A stretch of 64,000 nucleotides of DNA from contig NZ_WRXM01000001.1 in NCBI RefSeq assembly GCF_010119205.1, positions 620,001 to 684,000 of the forward strand. The letters are read 5' to 3'. The notes below the pieces were generated by a model. The model searched no databases, was not told where the DNA came from, and saw only the letters and a list, made by a program, of their open reading frames with translations. Shown one piece after another: positions 32,019 through 39,417 of the stretch (position 1 is its first letter; every line of letters starts with the position of its first letter). Both the position numbers and the translations under genes were made by a program. Source of the DNA: Haloarcula limicola. Its GTDB lineage: Archaea; Halobacteriota; Halobacteria; Halobacteriales; Haloarculaceae.

Positions 32019-33251
32019 ATGGAACGCGATTCCGATACGACGAGCGAACGGACGCGGCGAGAATATCTGAGATACGGTGGGGCAGTCGTCGCCGGCGGCC
32101 TGCTCGCCGGTTGTTCGAGCGACTCGGACGGCGGATCGGCGGCAGATGAAACGGGAACGGGCGACGGATCGGCGTCGGCCGAAACGGCCTCGGATGCGGA
32201 TACGACCGACGGCGGTTCGTACTCCGTGACGATGTCGCCGGTCGGGACAGTCGCGTTCGAGTCGCCGCCGGAGACGGTGTTCACGCGGCTCACTCACCAC
32301 GCGGACATGGCGTTCGCGCTCGGCCGCGGCGACGGCATCACCGCCATGCACGCGCCGGACTACTACGACGGGCTGTGGAACCAGTACGTCGAACGGCTCC
32401 CGGGCGTCTCCCTCGACTGGACGGGGCTGTACTCGTCGTGGAAGCCCTCGAAGGAGCAGTTGTACGCGCTCGACAGCGACGTCCATCTCGCCGACCCCGC
32501 GTGGATCACGCAACTCGATAAGTGGAGTCAGTCGGACATAGAGGAGATCGCCGAGAACGTCTCGCCGTGGTTCGGGAACTCCCTCAGCGACATCCACCGG
32601 GAGCCGACCGGCGAGTGGGCCGCGGACTACGAGTACTACGGCCTGTGGGAGCAGTTCGAACTCGTCGCCGAGGCGTTCCGCGAGCGGGCGCGCTACGAGG
32701 AACTCGCCGCGGTAAACGAGCGGTTGCGGTCGACGATCGAAGCCGACCTCCCGCCCGAGTCCGAGCGACCGACCGCGGTCATGATCGCCGCCGCCGACAT
32801 CGAGGAGATATACACCTATACGATGAACACGCCGGGGTTCCTGACGGCGCACACCCGCCCGCTCGGCCCCCACGACGCCTTCGAGGGGAGCGTCGAGAGC
32901 AACTCCGTGATCGACTTCGAGACGCTCCTGGAGGCCGACCCTGACGTCATCCTCCACCTCGGGGGAATGGAACCGGAGACGGACATGGCCGAACGCCGAG
33001 CGGCGTTCGAAGAGGACCCGGTCACGTCGGAGATCGCCGCTGTGAAGAACGGCCGCGTCTACGCGCAAGGCGCTCGGTATCAGGGGCCGATTCTCAACCT
33101 GTTCCAGCTCGAGATGACCGCAAAGCAGCTGTATCCCGACGTCTTCGGCGAGTGGCCGACCTACGAGGAGGGGCCGTATCCGGAGATTCCGACCGAGGAG
33201 CAGCTATTCGACCGGCAGCGAGTTTCGGACGCCATCCGCGGGAACGTCTGA
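32019..33251 (+). CDS. Iron-siderophore ABC transporter substrate-binding lipoprotein
   Basis: 410 aa. The N-terminus has RREYLRYGGAVVAGGLLAGC, a Tat-type signal with lipobox LLAGC, so it is exported folded and lipid-anchored. A Ser/Asp/Gly/Thr-rich linker (about 35-65) precedes a periplasmic-binding-protein fold of the Fe(III)-hydroxamate/BtuF type (SPPETVFTRLTHHADMAFAL, LLEADPDVILHLGGMEPETD, AAVKNGRVYAQGARY). Ligand: probably ferric siderophore. Permease and ATPase genes are not adjacent. ATG 32019 is chosen because it directly follows the operator and gives the signal peptide. Confidence 0.92.
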   Translation: MERDSDTTSERTRREYLRYGGAVVAGGLLAGCSSDSDGGSAADETGTGDGSASAETASDADTTDGGSYSVTMSPVGTVAFESPPETVFTRLTHHADMAFALGRGDGITAMHAPDYYDGLWNQYVERLPGVSLDWTGLYSSWKPSKEQLYALDSDVHLADPAWITQLDKWSQSDIEEIAENVSPWFGNSLSDIHREPTGEWAADYEYYGLWEQFELVAEAFRERARYEELAAVNERLRSTIEADLPPESERPTAVMIAAADIEEIYTYTMNTPGFLTAHTRPLGPHDAFEGSVESNSVIDFETLLEADPDVILHLGGMEPETDMAERRAAFEEDPVTSEIAAVKNGRVYAQGARYQGPILNLFQLEMTAKQLYPDVFGEWPTYEEGPYPEIPTEEQLFDRQRVSDAIRGNV

Positions 33252-33347
33252 GGTGACGGCGGTCGAATCCGGAACGGACGCAGCCGACGCCGAGGAATTG
33301 ACTGTCGCTCGTGGCCGATGGGGAACGGAGAACTCTCTTCGGACGTC

Positions 33348-33509
33348 TCAGCGGTCGCCCATGCGGAGCAGCTGGAGCGTCTCGCGGATGAGGTAGTCTT
33401 TCTTGGCCGAGTCTTCGGCTTCGAGCGCCTCCGTCAGTCGCTCGCGGGCGTTCTGCTGTGCGATGCTCTTCGCGGTGACGTCGCCGGTGGGTGGTCTTGC
33501 CGATGTCAT
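33348..33509 (-). CDS. Hypothetical small protein, 53 aa
   Basis: Begins MTSARPPTGDVTAKSIAQQN and continues with a single predicted helix (ARERLTEALEAEDSAKKDYL IRETLQLL read without the space) ending MGDR. Helical, mixed charge, no cysteines. It resembles small haloarchaeal regulatory or adaptor proteins, but no family is recognised. An upstream start at 33539 would add ten residues (MRRCPSEVSD). Confidence 0.6.
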   Translation of the reverse strand: MTSARPPTGDVTAKSIAQQNARERLTEALEAEDSAKKDYLIRETLQLLRMGDR

Positions 33510-33811
33510 GTCAGATACCTCGGACGGGCAGCGGCGCACTGCCCCTGTGATGCGCTCGTATGTGGACTAGACGAACGGGACTTCCTTCACCGCTCGGCCT
33601 GTATATTCCGGCTTTCGGCTTCTCGGCCTCGCATCGTCGAAACGGAGCGCACAGTACCCGCGGTTCTCTGATACCGATTGACAGCAGCTACCTAAGACGA
33701 TTGTGACGGACCGTTCGAACAGATCGGCGGCGGGAGAGGCGCGGGACGAGCGGAAACCCGAGGACGGGAACGCCATCGCTCGGCGGTCGCGCTGCCGAGA
33801 GGAGGCGGGTG
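33510..33811. other. 302-base intergenic region, nothing identified
   Basis: Frames open on both strands lack starts and codon bias. A possible promoter for the small leftward gene lies near its start. AT-rich short stretch CTAAGACGATTGTGAC at about 33693. No repeats of note. Confidence 0.4.
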
Positions 33812-34036
33812 CTACTTGTGTGTGAACAACACGACGTTGCCGTCGTGGGTGGTCGTACACAGGTCCATCTCGAAGTCGAGGTTCAGCGAAGTTAGCTCCT
33901 GCTTGCAGACGACCATGTCGTCGAAGGGCTTCTCGCAGGCCGGACAGGCGACGGCGGTCGTGTTCTGGTACGATTTGATGGCGTCGTTGTCCTCGCGCGG
34001 CGTCAGCGACGAGACGAGGTCGTCGAAGTCCTCCAT
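33812..34036 (-). CDS. Small zinc-ribbon-like haloarchaeal protein, 74 aa
   Basis: MEDFDDLVSSLTPREDNDAI opens the protein; residues 31-45 contain ACPACEKPFDDMVVCK with CxxC and a third Cys, and a fourth Cys lies in DLCTTTHDGNVVLFTHK. This fits a four-Cys zinc ribbon. Conserved-looking, compact and free of low complexity, so likely a real gene. Function unknown; possibly nucleic-acid or protein binding. Confidence 0.8.
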   Translation of the reverse strand: MEDFDDLVSSLTPREDNDAIKSYQNTTAVACPACEKPFDDMVVCKQELTSLNLDFEMDLCTTTHDGNVVLFTHK

Positions 34037-34190
34037 ACCCGGACTGACGGGCGGGATCGCTTAAATCATGTGCCCAGCGCGGGATTCCGACGAGAAGCGA
34101 CGGGGGTCGGGACCAGCGACGGCGACCAGCGCGAACTCCCGATCGCTCACACCGGTGTGTTAAAGTGCGCTTGCAGTATCGCAAACCAGT

Positions 34191-35219
34191 ATGGAACACA
34201 CGGGCGACGGGAGCCGGTTCGTCCTCGTCGCGGGGACGACGGAGACGGCACAGCGAGACGGTATCAGCGCCGCCGGAGCCGATCCCGAACTGATGGTCGA
34301 GACGCCCGCGGCGGACGCCGAACTGCTTGCGTACGGGCGGCCGGTGCGAACGGAGCACGTCCCGGTCAGTCCCAGCGGCTGTCCGACGCCCGCGCTGGTC
34401 ACGCGCGCGGTGCGAGAGCTACTGGGCTTCGAAGCGACCGTCGTCGACGGCGGGCTGGCGAAACCGACCGCCGCGCCGACGGTGACCGTCGGTGCCGGTG
34501 TCGGTCGCGACATCGCGGAACAGGACCCGGTGCCGACCGCTCACGGCGCGTTCGAGGCCGCGCGGCAGTTCGGCCGAGCGCTCCCGGCCGACGAACTGTG
34601 GCTGGCGGAGTCGATCCCCGGCGGGACGACGACGGCGCTGGGCGTACTGCGCGCGCTGGGCGAGGACGCGATGGTCTCCTCGTCGCTCCCGGCGAACCCG
34701 ACCGAACAGAAGCGGGCGGTGGTCGAAGCGGCACTCGAAGCGAGTTCGCTCGCACCGGGCGACGCCGCCGCCGAACCCAAACGGGCTGTCCGACGAATGG
34801 GCGATCCGGTGTTGGCGACGCTCGCGGGGCTCGCTGCGGGAGCGGTCGAGACGGATACGCCCGTGACGCTCGCCGGCGGGACGCAGCAACTCGCCGTCGC
34901 GGCGCTGGTTCGCCACGGCGGTTACGAGGGGCGACTGGGGCTGGCGACGACCGCGTACGTCGCCGACGACGAGACGGCGGACCTCCGAGCGAGCGCGGAG
35001 TCGCTCTCGCTCGACCTGACCGTAACCGACCCCGGATTCGACGAGAGCGATCACGTCGCGATGGAGCGCTTCGTCGCCGGTGAGGCGAAAGAGGGCGTCG
35101 GCATGGGCGGGGCGCTGGCGTTGGCCGACCGAGCGGGCATCGCGATGGCCGAGGTCCGCGAGCGGTTTGCCGCGGTGTACGACGACCTGCTCGACGGAGC
35201 GGTCGGTGAGTCGCCGTGA
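34191..35219 (+). CDS. CobT-like nicotinate-nucleotide phosphoribosyltransferase family protein
   Basis: 342 aa, archaeal UPF0284/CobT-like family. Hallmarks: [20 protein letters not shown] at the N-terminus, [36 protein letters not shown] at about 138-157 (the GGTT loop), [16 protein letters not shown] and the C-terminal [17 protein letters not shown]. The family is related to CobT, which makes alpha-ribazole phosphate for the lower ligand of cobamides. It overlaps the CbiA start by four bases (GTGA), so the two are co-translated. Confidence 0.87.
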   Translation: MEHTGDGSRFVLVAGTTETAQRDGISAAGADPELMVETPAADAELLAYGRPVRTEHVPVSPSGCPTPALVTRAVRELLGFEATVVDGGLAKPTAAPTVTVGAGVGRDIAEQDPVPTAHGAFEAARQFGRALPADELWLAESIPGGTTTALGVLRALGEDAMVSSSLPANPTEQKRAVVEAALEASSLAPGDAAAEPKRAVRRMGDPVLATLAGLAAGAVETDTPVTLAGGTQQLAVAALVRHGGYEGRLGLATTAYVADDETADLRASAESLSLDLTVTDPGFDESDHVAMERFVAGEAKEGVGMGGALALADRAGIAMAEVRERFAAVYDDLLDGAVGESP

Positions 35220-36511
35220 AGGGCGTCGTCCTCGCGGGGACGGCCTCCGGCGTCGGCAAGACCGTGGCGACGCTGGCCGCGCTGACCGCCCTCGACGCGG
35301 CGGGCTACGACCCGCAACCGGCGAAGGCCGGCCCGGACTTCATCGACCCGAGCCACCACGAGGCAGTCGTCGGAAAGCCGTCGCGCTCGCTGGATCCGTG
35401 GCTGGCCGGCGAGGAGGGAATGCGACGAACGTACTGGCGCGGCGAGGGCGATATCTGCGTCGTCGAGGGGATGATGGGCCTCTACGACGGGTCGGCGGCC
35501 TCGACGGCCAGCGTCGCCGAAGCGCTCGACCTACCGGTGGTGCTGGTCGTCGACGCGAGCGCCGGGATGGAGAGCGTCGGCGCGACGGCGCTCGGGTTTC
35601 GCGCGTACGCCGACCGAATCGGGCGGGACGTGGACGTGGTCGGCGTCCTCGCTCAGCGCGCCCACGGCGGGCGACACGCCGAGGGCATCCGCGAGGCGCT
35701 CCCCGAGGAACTGACGTACTTCGGCCGGATACCGCCGACCGACGATCTCGAAATTCCGGAGCGGCATCTCGGCCTCCACATGGGCGAGGAGTCGCCCGTC
35801 GACGGGGAGGCGCTTACGGAAGCGGCGGAACACGTCGACGCCGAGAGACTGGCAGACGCGGCGCGCGACCCGCCGACGGCGTCGCCGTCCTCGTCGGAAC
35901 CGACCGGAAACCGAATCGCGGTCGCCCGCGACGCCGCCTTCTGCTTCGTCTATCCGAGCACCGTCGAACGCTTCCGCGAACTGGGCGAGGTGACGACGTT
36001 CTCGCCGCTGGCCGGCGATCCGCTGCCCGACGCTGACGCCGTCTACCTGCCCGGCGGCTATCCGGAACTGCACGCCGCGGAACTGGCGGAGTCGCCGACG
36101 CTCGACGAGATCGGGGAGCGGGCGGCGGAGGGACTCCCCACCTACGGCGAGTGCGGCGGGCTGATGGCGCTCTCGGAGTCGCTCTCGACTACCGAGGGAG
36201 AGACCTACGAGATGGCGGGCGTGTTGCCCGCGTCCGTCGAGATGCGCGAGCGCTATCAGGCGCTCGATCACGTCGAACTGACCGCGAGGCGGACGACGCC
36301 GGTCGCCGAAGGGGGGACGACTCGCCGCGGCCACGAGTTCCACTACTCCGCGGCCGCCGTGGAGTCGGACGCGAGGTTCGCCTTCGACGTCGAACGCGGG
36401 ACCGGCATCGACGGCGACCGCGACGGCCTCACGGAGTACGCCACCGTCGGGACGTACTGTCACGCCCACGCGGCGAGCGGCGCCTTCGACCGACTGCTGA
36501 CCGGGCGCTGA
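35216..36511 (+). CDS. cbiA: Cobyrinic acid a,c-diamide synthase
   Basis: 431 aa, ATP-dependent glutamine amidotransferase amidating the a and c side chains of cobyrinate. The N-terminal P-loop is [18 protein letters not shown], then [12 protein letters not shown] and [15 protein letters not shown] (Walker-B-like). The C-terminal triad-type GATase-1 domain starts about 235, with [11 protein letters not shown], nucleophile Cys in [10 protein letters not shown] and His in RRGHEFHYS. Start is GTG 35216, overlapping the CobT-like stop TGA. Together with the upstream gene it marks cobalamin synthesis; the rest of the pathway must lie elsewhere. Confidence 0.94.
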   Translation: MKGVVLAGTASGVGKTVATLAALTALDAAGYDPQPAKAGPDFIDPSHHEAVVGKPSRSLDPWLAGEEGMRRTYWRGEGDICVVEGMMGLYDGSAASTASVAEALDLPVVLVVDASAGMESVGATALGFRAYADRIGRDVDVVGVLAQRAHGGRHAEGIREALPEELTYFGRIPPTDDLEIPERHLGLHMGEESPVDGEALTEAAEHVDAERLADAARDPPTASPSSSEPTGNRIAVARDAAFCFVYPSTVERFRELGEVTTFSPLAGDPLPDADAVYLPGGYPELHAAELAESPTLDEIGERAAEGLPTYGECGGLMALSESLSTTEGETYEMAGVLPASVEMRERYQALDHVELTARRTTPVAEGGTTRRGHEFHYSAAAVESDARFAFDVERGTGIDGDRDGLTEYATVGTYCHAHAASGAFDRLLTGR

Positions 36512-36589
36512 GCGACCGCCGACCGCGGGCCGGCCAGCGGCCGACCGAGTGCTCGGCGGCTCGAACCGTCTGACAGGAGACGGACGGAC

Positions 36590-36623
36590 GGCAGACCGCC
36601 CATAAACTTTTTTCCTGTCTGCC
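36590..36623 (+). promoter_or_regulatory. Inverted repeat over the dacZ promoter
   Basis: GGCAGAC at 36590-36596 and GTCTGCC at 36617-36623, 20 bases apart, enclose CATAAACTTTTTT, the likely TATA element; an outer pair GACAGGA (36572-36578)/TCCTGTC (36613-36619) overlaps it. Could be an operator or an RNA hairpin; ATG of dacZ is at 36639. Confidence 0.4.
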
Positions 36624-36638
36624 ATCGTGATACGTACA

Positions 36639-37448
36639 ATGAACGAGTTGCGCGACCTGCTCGCCGACGTGGTCGCAGACGCCGACGCCGTCTCGCTGTT
36701 CTCCCCGAACGCCGCCGCCTTCGAGCGGTTCGAGGACGCGGATATCCCAGTCGTCGTCGTCGGCCCGGAGAACGCCGTGGACGCGGAGAACTTCGTCGAA
36801 CTACCGATCGACTTCATCGACCTCGAAGGCAGGGTCCGCTTCGGTATCGAGGGGGCGCTCGAAAAGGAATTCTTCGAGGAAGGCGACGAAGTCGTCTGCG
36901 TGACAGACTTCTTGGGCGGGGTCGGAAACACCGTCGCCCGCATCGAGACCAGCGACTTCTCGCCGTCGGGCGTCTACGATCTGTTCGTCAACTCCCGGGC
37001 CGAGCCCGGCGTCGTCCGCGACGTCTTCGAGGTGGCCATCGAACTCGGGAAGAAGGGACAGAAGGGCAAGCCCGTCGGCGCGCTGTTCGTCGTCGGCGAC
37101 GCCGGCAAGGTCATGAACAAGTCCCGACCGCTCTCGTACAACCCCTTCGAGAAGTCCCACGTCCACGTCGGCGACCCGATCGTCAACGTGATGCTGAAGG
37201 AGTTCTCGCGGCTCGACGGCGCGTTCGTCATCTCCGACGCCGGGAAGATCGTCTCGGCGTACCGCTACCTCGAACCCTCCGCCGAAGGGGTGGACATCCC
37301 GAAGGGGCTGGGCGCGCGACACATGGCCGGTGGGGCCATCTCTCGGGACACGAACGCGACCGCGATCGTCCTCTCGGAGAGCGACGGGCTCGTACGGGCG
37401 TTCAAGGGCGGGGAAATCGTCCTCGAGATCGACCCCGAGGAATACTGA
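36639..37448 (+). CDS. dacZ: Diadenylate cyclase DacZ (c-di-AMP synthase)
   Basis: 269 aa. Condenses two ATP into c-di-AMP; in Haloferax volcanii DacZ is the essential cyclase and c-di-AMP is linked to osmotic control. The DisA_N/DAC domain occupies about 120-265: KPVGALFVVGDAGKVMNKSR, HVHVGDPIVNVMLKEFSRLD with DGA in RLDGAFVISDAG, and GLGARHMAGGAISRDTNATA holding the RHxxA motif. The N-terminal 100 residues are the archaeal-specific domain. ATG 36639 is preferred over 36627. MscS-like gene follows after 2 bases. Confidence 0.94.
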   Translation: MNELRDLLADVVADADAVSLFSPNAAAFERFEDADIPVVVVGPENAVDAENFVELPIDFIDLEGRVRFGIEGALEKEFFEEGDEVVCVTDFLGGVGNTVARIETSDFSPSGVYDLFVNSRAEPGVVRDVFEVAIELGKKGQKGKPVGALFVVGDAGKVMNKSRPLSYNPFEKSHVHVGDPIVNVMLKEFSRLDGAFVISDAGKIVSAYRYLEPSAEGVDIPKGLGARHMAGGAISRDTNATAIVLSESDGLVRAFKGGEIVLEIDPEEY

Positions 37449-37450
37449 CG

Positions 37451-38245
37451 ATGCAACTTGGATTCGACTGGCCGGACGTCATCCGGACGCTGTTCTCGCC
37501 GGAGAACGCCGTGTTGCTCTCGATCATCGTCCTCTTCGTCGGCCTGGTGCTCGGCGTGCTGGTCTGGCGGGCCTCGCGGCAGTTCATGCGGGAACTGGGC
37601 GTTCCAGAGGCCGTCGAGGGCACCCCCTTCGAGCGGACCGCTCGGGGTCTGGGCACGTCCACGGTCGGTATCGTCTCGAACCTCACGGCGCTGTTCGTCT
37701 ACATCGTCACCGTCACGGTGGCGCTGAACATCGCCCAACTGGGCAATCCGGAGGCGTACTGGACGCAGTTCACCGAGTTCCTCCCGGACCTCTTCATCGC
37801 CGCCTTCGCGCTCATCATCGGCCTCATCGCCGGCGACAAGGCGCGGCTCGTCGTCTCGGAGCGCCTCCGAAGCGTGAAGCTCCCCGAGGCGACGCTCGTG
37901 CCGGAACTCGTCAAGTACAGCATCTTCTATCTGGCCGTCCTCATCGCGCTCGGTCAGCTGGGCGTCGATACGATGGCGCTGCTCATCCTGCTGGCGGCGT
38001 ACTCCTTCGGACTCGTCTTCATCACCGGGCTGGCGCTGAAAGACCTCTTGGCCGCGAGCGCCGCCGGACTCTACCTCCTGCTGTCGGAACCGTACAGCAT
38101 CGGCGACGAGGTCGTCATCGGCGACCGGCAGGGAATAGTTCAGGAAGTCGATATGTTCGTCACGCACGTCGAGAGCGAGGGAAAAGAGCACATCATCCCC
38201 AATCAGTTGGTCATCCGGTCGGGGATCGTCCGCGTCCGGAACTAA
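37451..38245 (+). CDS. MscS-family mechanosensitive ion channel protein
   Basis: 264 aa. Five hydrophobic segments (about 18-42, 74-97, 110-130, 150-168, 172-205), the last forming the pore-lining helix with Gly/Ala repeats (LALKDLLAASAAGLYLLLSE). The beta-domain follows: SIGDEVVIGDRQGIVQEVDM and HIIPNQLVIRSGIVRV, including the conserved IPN. The C-terminal alpha/beta domain is truncated. Role: release of solutes under hypo-osmotic stress. Co-transcribed with dacZ (2-base spacing). Confidence 0.92.
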   Translation: MQLGFDWPDVIRTLFSPENAVLLSIIVLFVGLVLGVLVWRASRQFMRELGVPEAVEGTPFERTARGLGTSTVGIVSNLTALFVYIVTVTVALNIAQLGNPEAYWTQFTEFLPDLFIAAFALIIGLIAGDKARLVVSERLRSVKLPEATLVPELVKYSIFYLAVLIALGQLGVDTMALLILLAAYSFGLVFITGLALKDLLAASAAGLYLLLSEPYSIGDEVVIGDRQGIVQEVDMFVTHVESEGKEHIIPNQLVIRSGIVRVRN

Positions 38246-38254
38246 CTGTCGGCG

Positions 38255-38767
38255 CTAACTGTCGGCGTCGTCGCCCCGTTCTATCGGCTCCGCCGGGACG
38301 CCGGCGACGGTCGTCCCCGGCGGGACGTCGTCCGCGACGAGGGAGTTCGCGGCCACCTGCGCGTCCGCTCCGACCGTCACGCCCGGGAGGACGACCGCGC
38401 CCGCGCCGATCATCGCTCGCTCGCCGACGACGACCTCGCCGGTCCGGTACTCCGTCTGTAGGAACTCGTGACAGAGCAGCGTCGCGTCGTAGCCGACGAT
38501 GGCGTCGTCTCTGACGGTGATGAGTTCCGGCCAGAAGACGTCGGGCGTCGATTCGAGGCCCCACGCGACGCCGGTGCCGACGGTGACGCCGAGGCGGCGC
38601 AACAGCCGGTTCTTGAGCCGCAGGCTCGGCGAGACGCGACAGACGAGGATGACGGCGTAGTTGAGCATCACGCGCAGCGGGTGTTTCGCGTCGGGCCACG
38701 AGAACAGGGAGTTGCGCGGACCGGGGGTCGGATGACGGTCGAGGTCGTCGTGTCGTTGGCCGCTCAC
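38255..38767 (-). CDS. Left-handed beta-helix acyltransferase (hexapeptide repeat)
   Basis: 170 aa. Begins HDDLDRHPTPGPRNSLFSWP, a typical haloarchaeal opening, then a hydrophobic segment (LNYAVILVCRVSP) and hexapeptide coils of the LbH fold (VGTGVAW, ITVRDDAIVGYDATL, VVVGERAMIGAGAVVLPGV, TVGADAQVAANSLVADDVPP, GTTVAGVPAEPIERG). The family O-acetylates sugars or other small molecules. The start is taken as GTG 38765-38767 (VSGQRHDD); the longer frame needs a TTG. Convergent with the MscS gene, nine bases apart. Confidence 0.85.
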   Translation of the reverse strand: MSGQRHDDLDRHPTPGPRNSLFSWPDAKHPLRVMLNYAVILVCRVSPSLRLKNRLLRRLGVTVGTGVAWGLESTPDVFWPELITVRDDAIVGYDATLLCHEFLQTEYRTGEVVVGERAMIGAGAVVLPGVTVGADAQVAANSLVADDVPPGTTVAGVPAEPIERGDDADS

Positions 38768-38875
38768 GGGAACCGATAGCGGGCCGGAGGTAATCAAACC
38801 ACTCGGACCTGCGGTGTCAGCGGTGCCGCCGTCCGTGTCTCGAAAGCGGTGCGACCGCAGCCGTCGGCAAGCGAC

Positions 38876-39079
38876 TCAGTCGCGCTGGAACGCCGCTTTG
38901 CAGTCCTCGTCACAGAAGAGGTAGACGGTGACGCCGTCCGCGACCGTCGCCACCGTCGGCGTCCGCTCTCCGGGGTCGAGTTCGCCGTCGCACTCAGCAC
39001 AGACCGTTACGACATCGCCGTCCCCCGTTTCACTGAGCGATCTATCGGCGATCGTATCGTCCACGTGCGGGGCCATCAT
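38876..39079 (-). CDS. Small zinc-binding TRASH/YHS-like protein
   Basis: About 67 aa from MMAPHVDDTIADRSLSE. CAECDGEL and LFCDEDCKAAFQRD supply a CxxC plus C-x3-C metal site typical of treble-clef or TRASH-like domains. Function unknown; metal sensing or protein contact is possible. The frame is open to a GTG at 39253, but that extension is Arg/Gly-rich and unlike the acidic core. An AT-rich promoter-like stretch at about 39270-39300 leaves the longer start possible. Confidence 0.65.
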   Translation of the reverse strand: MMAPHVDDTIADRSLSETGDGDVVTVCAECDGELDPGERTPTVATVADGVTVYLFCDEDCKAAFQRD

Positions 39080-39417
39080 ATCCTCCAGCGCGTGCCGTCG
39101 CGGCCGTCGGTACGCTCCGACCGCCGCGGTCCGTTCGCCGCGGATGCCACCACGAGGGTCCCCACCCGCCGACTGCGAGTGCGACTGGCGGCCCGTAGCC
39201 CTCTCCCCACCATCCGAGTCTGCGTCCGTTCGCTCATGCACTGATCCCGCCACCTACTGGTATCTCTTCTATCACGATATCGCTGGTCCGTATACTCGTA
39301 CGCTTAGCGGAGGCGACCTCCGAATACTGATGCGCACCCGGCAGGTGAGTCACGCGGCGAAGAACCCGGCTCGTCCGACCACTCGGACGAAACCGCCGCT
39401 CGGGCGACGCCGCCGAA
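39080..39417. other. 338-base intergenic region
   Basis: Between two leftward genes. Contains CGGAGG-cga-CCTCCG at 39308-39322 and an AT-rich stretch at 39270-39300 (CTATCACGATATCG, CGTATACTCG) suitable as promoter for the zinc protein. No other gene recognised. Confidence 0.4.

Noticed and set aside
33567-33680. Minus-strand open stretch ending YTGRAVKEVPFV
   Set aside because: No in-frame start with a plausible leader and no recognised family.
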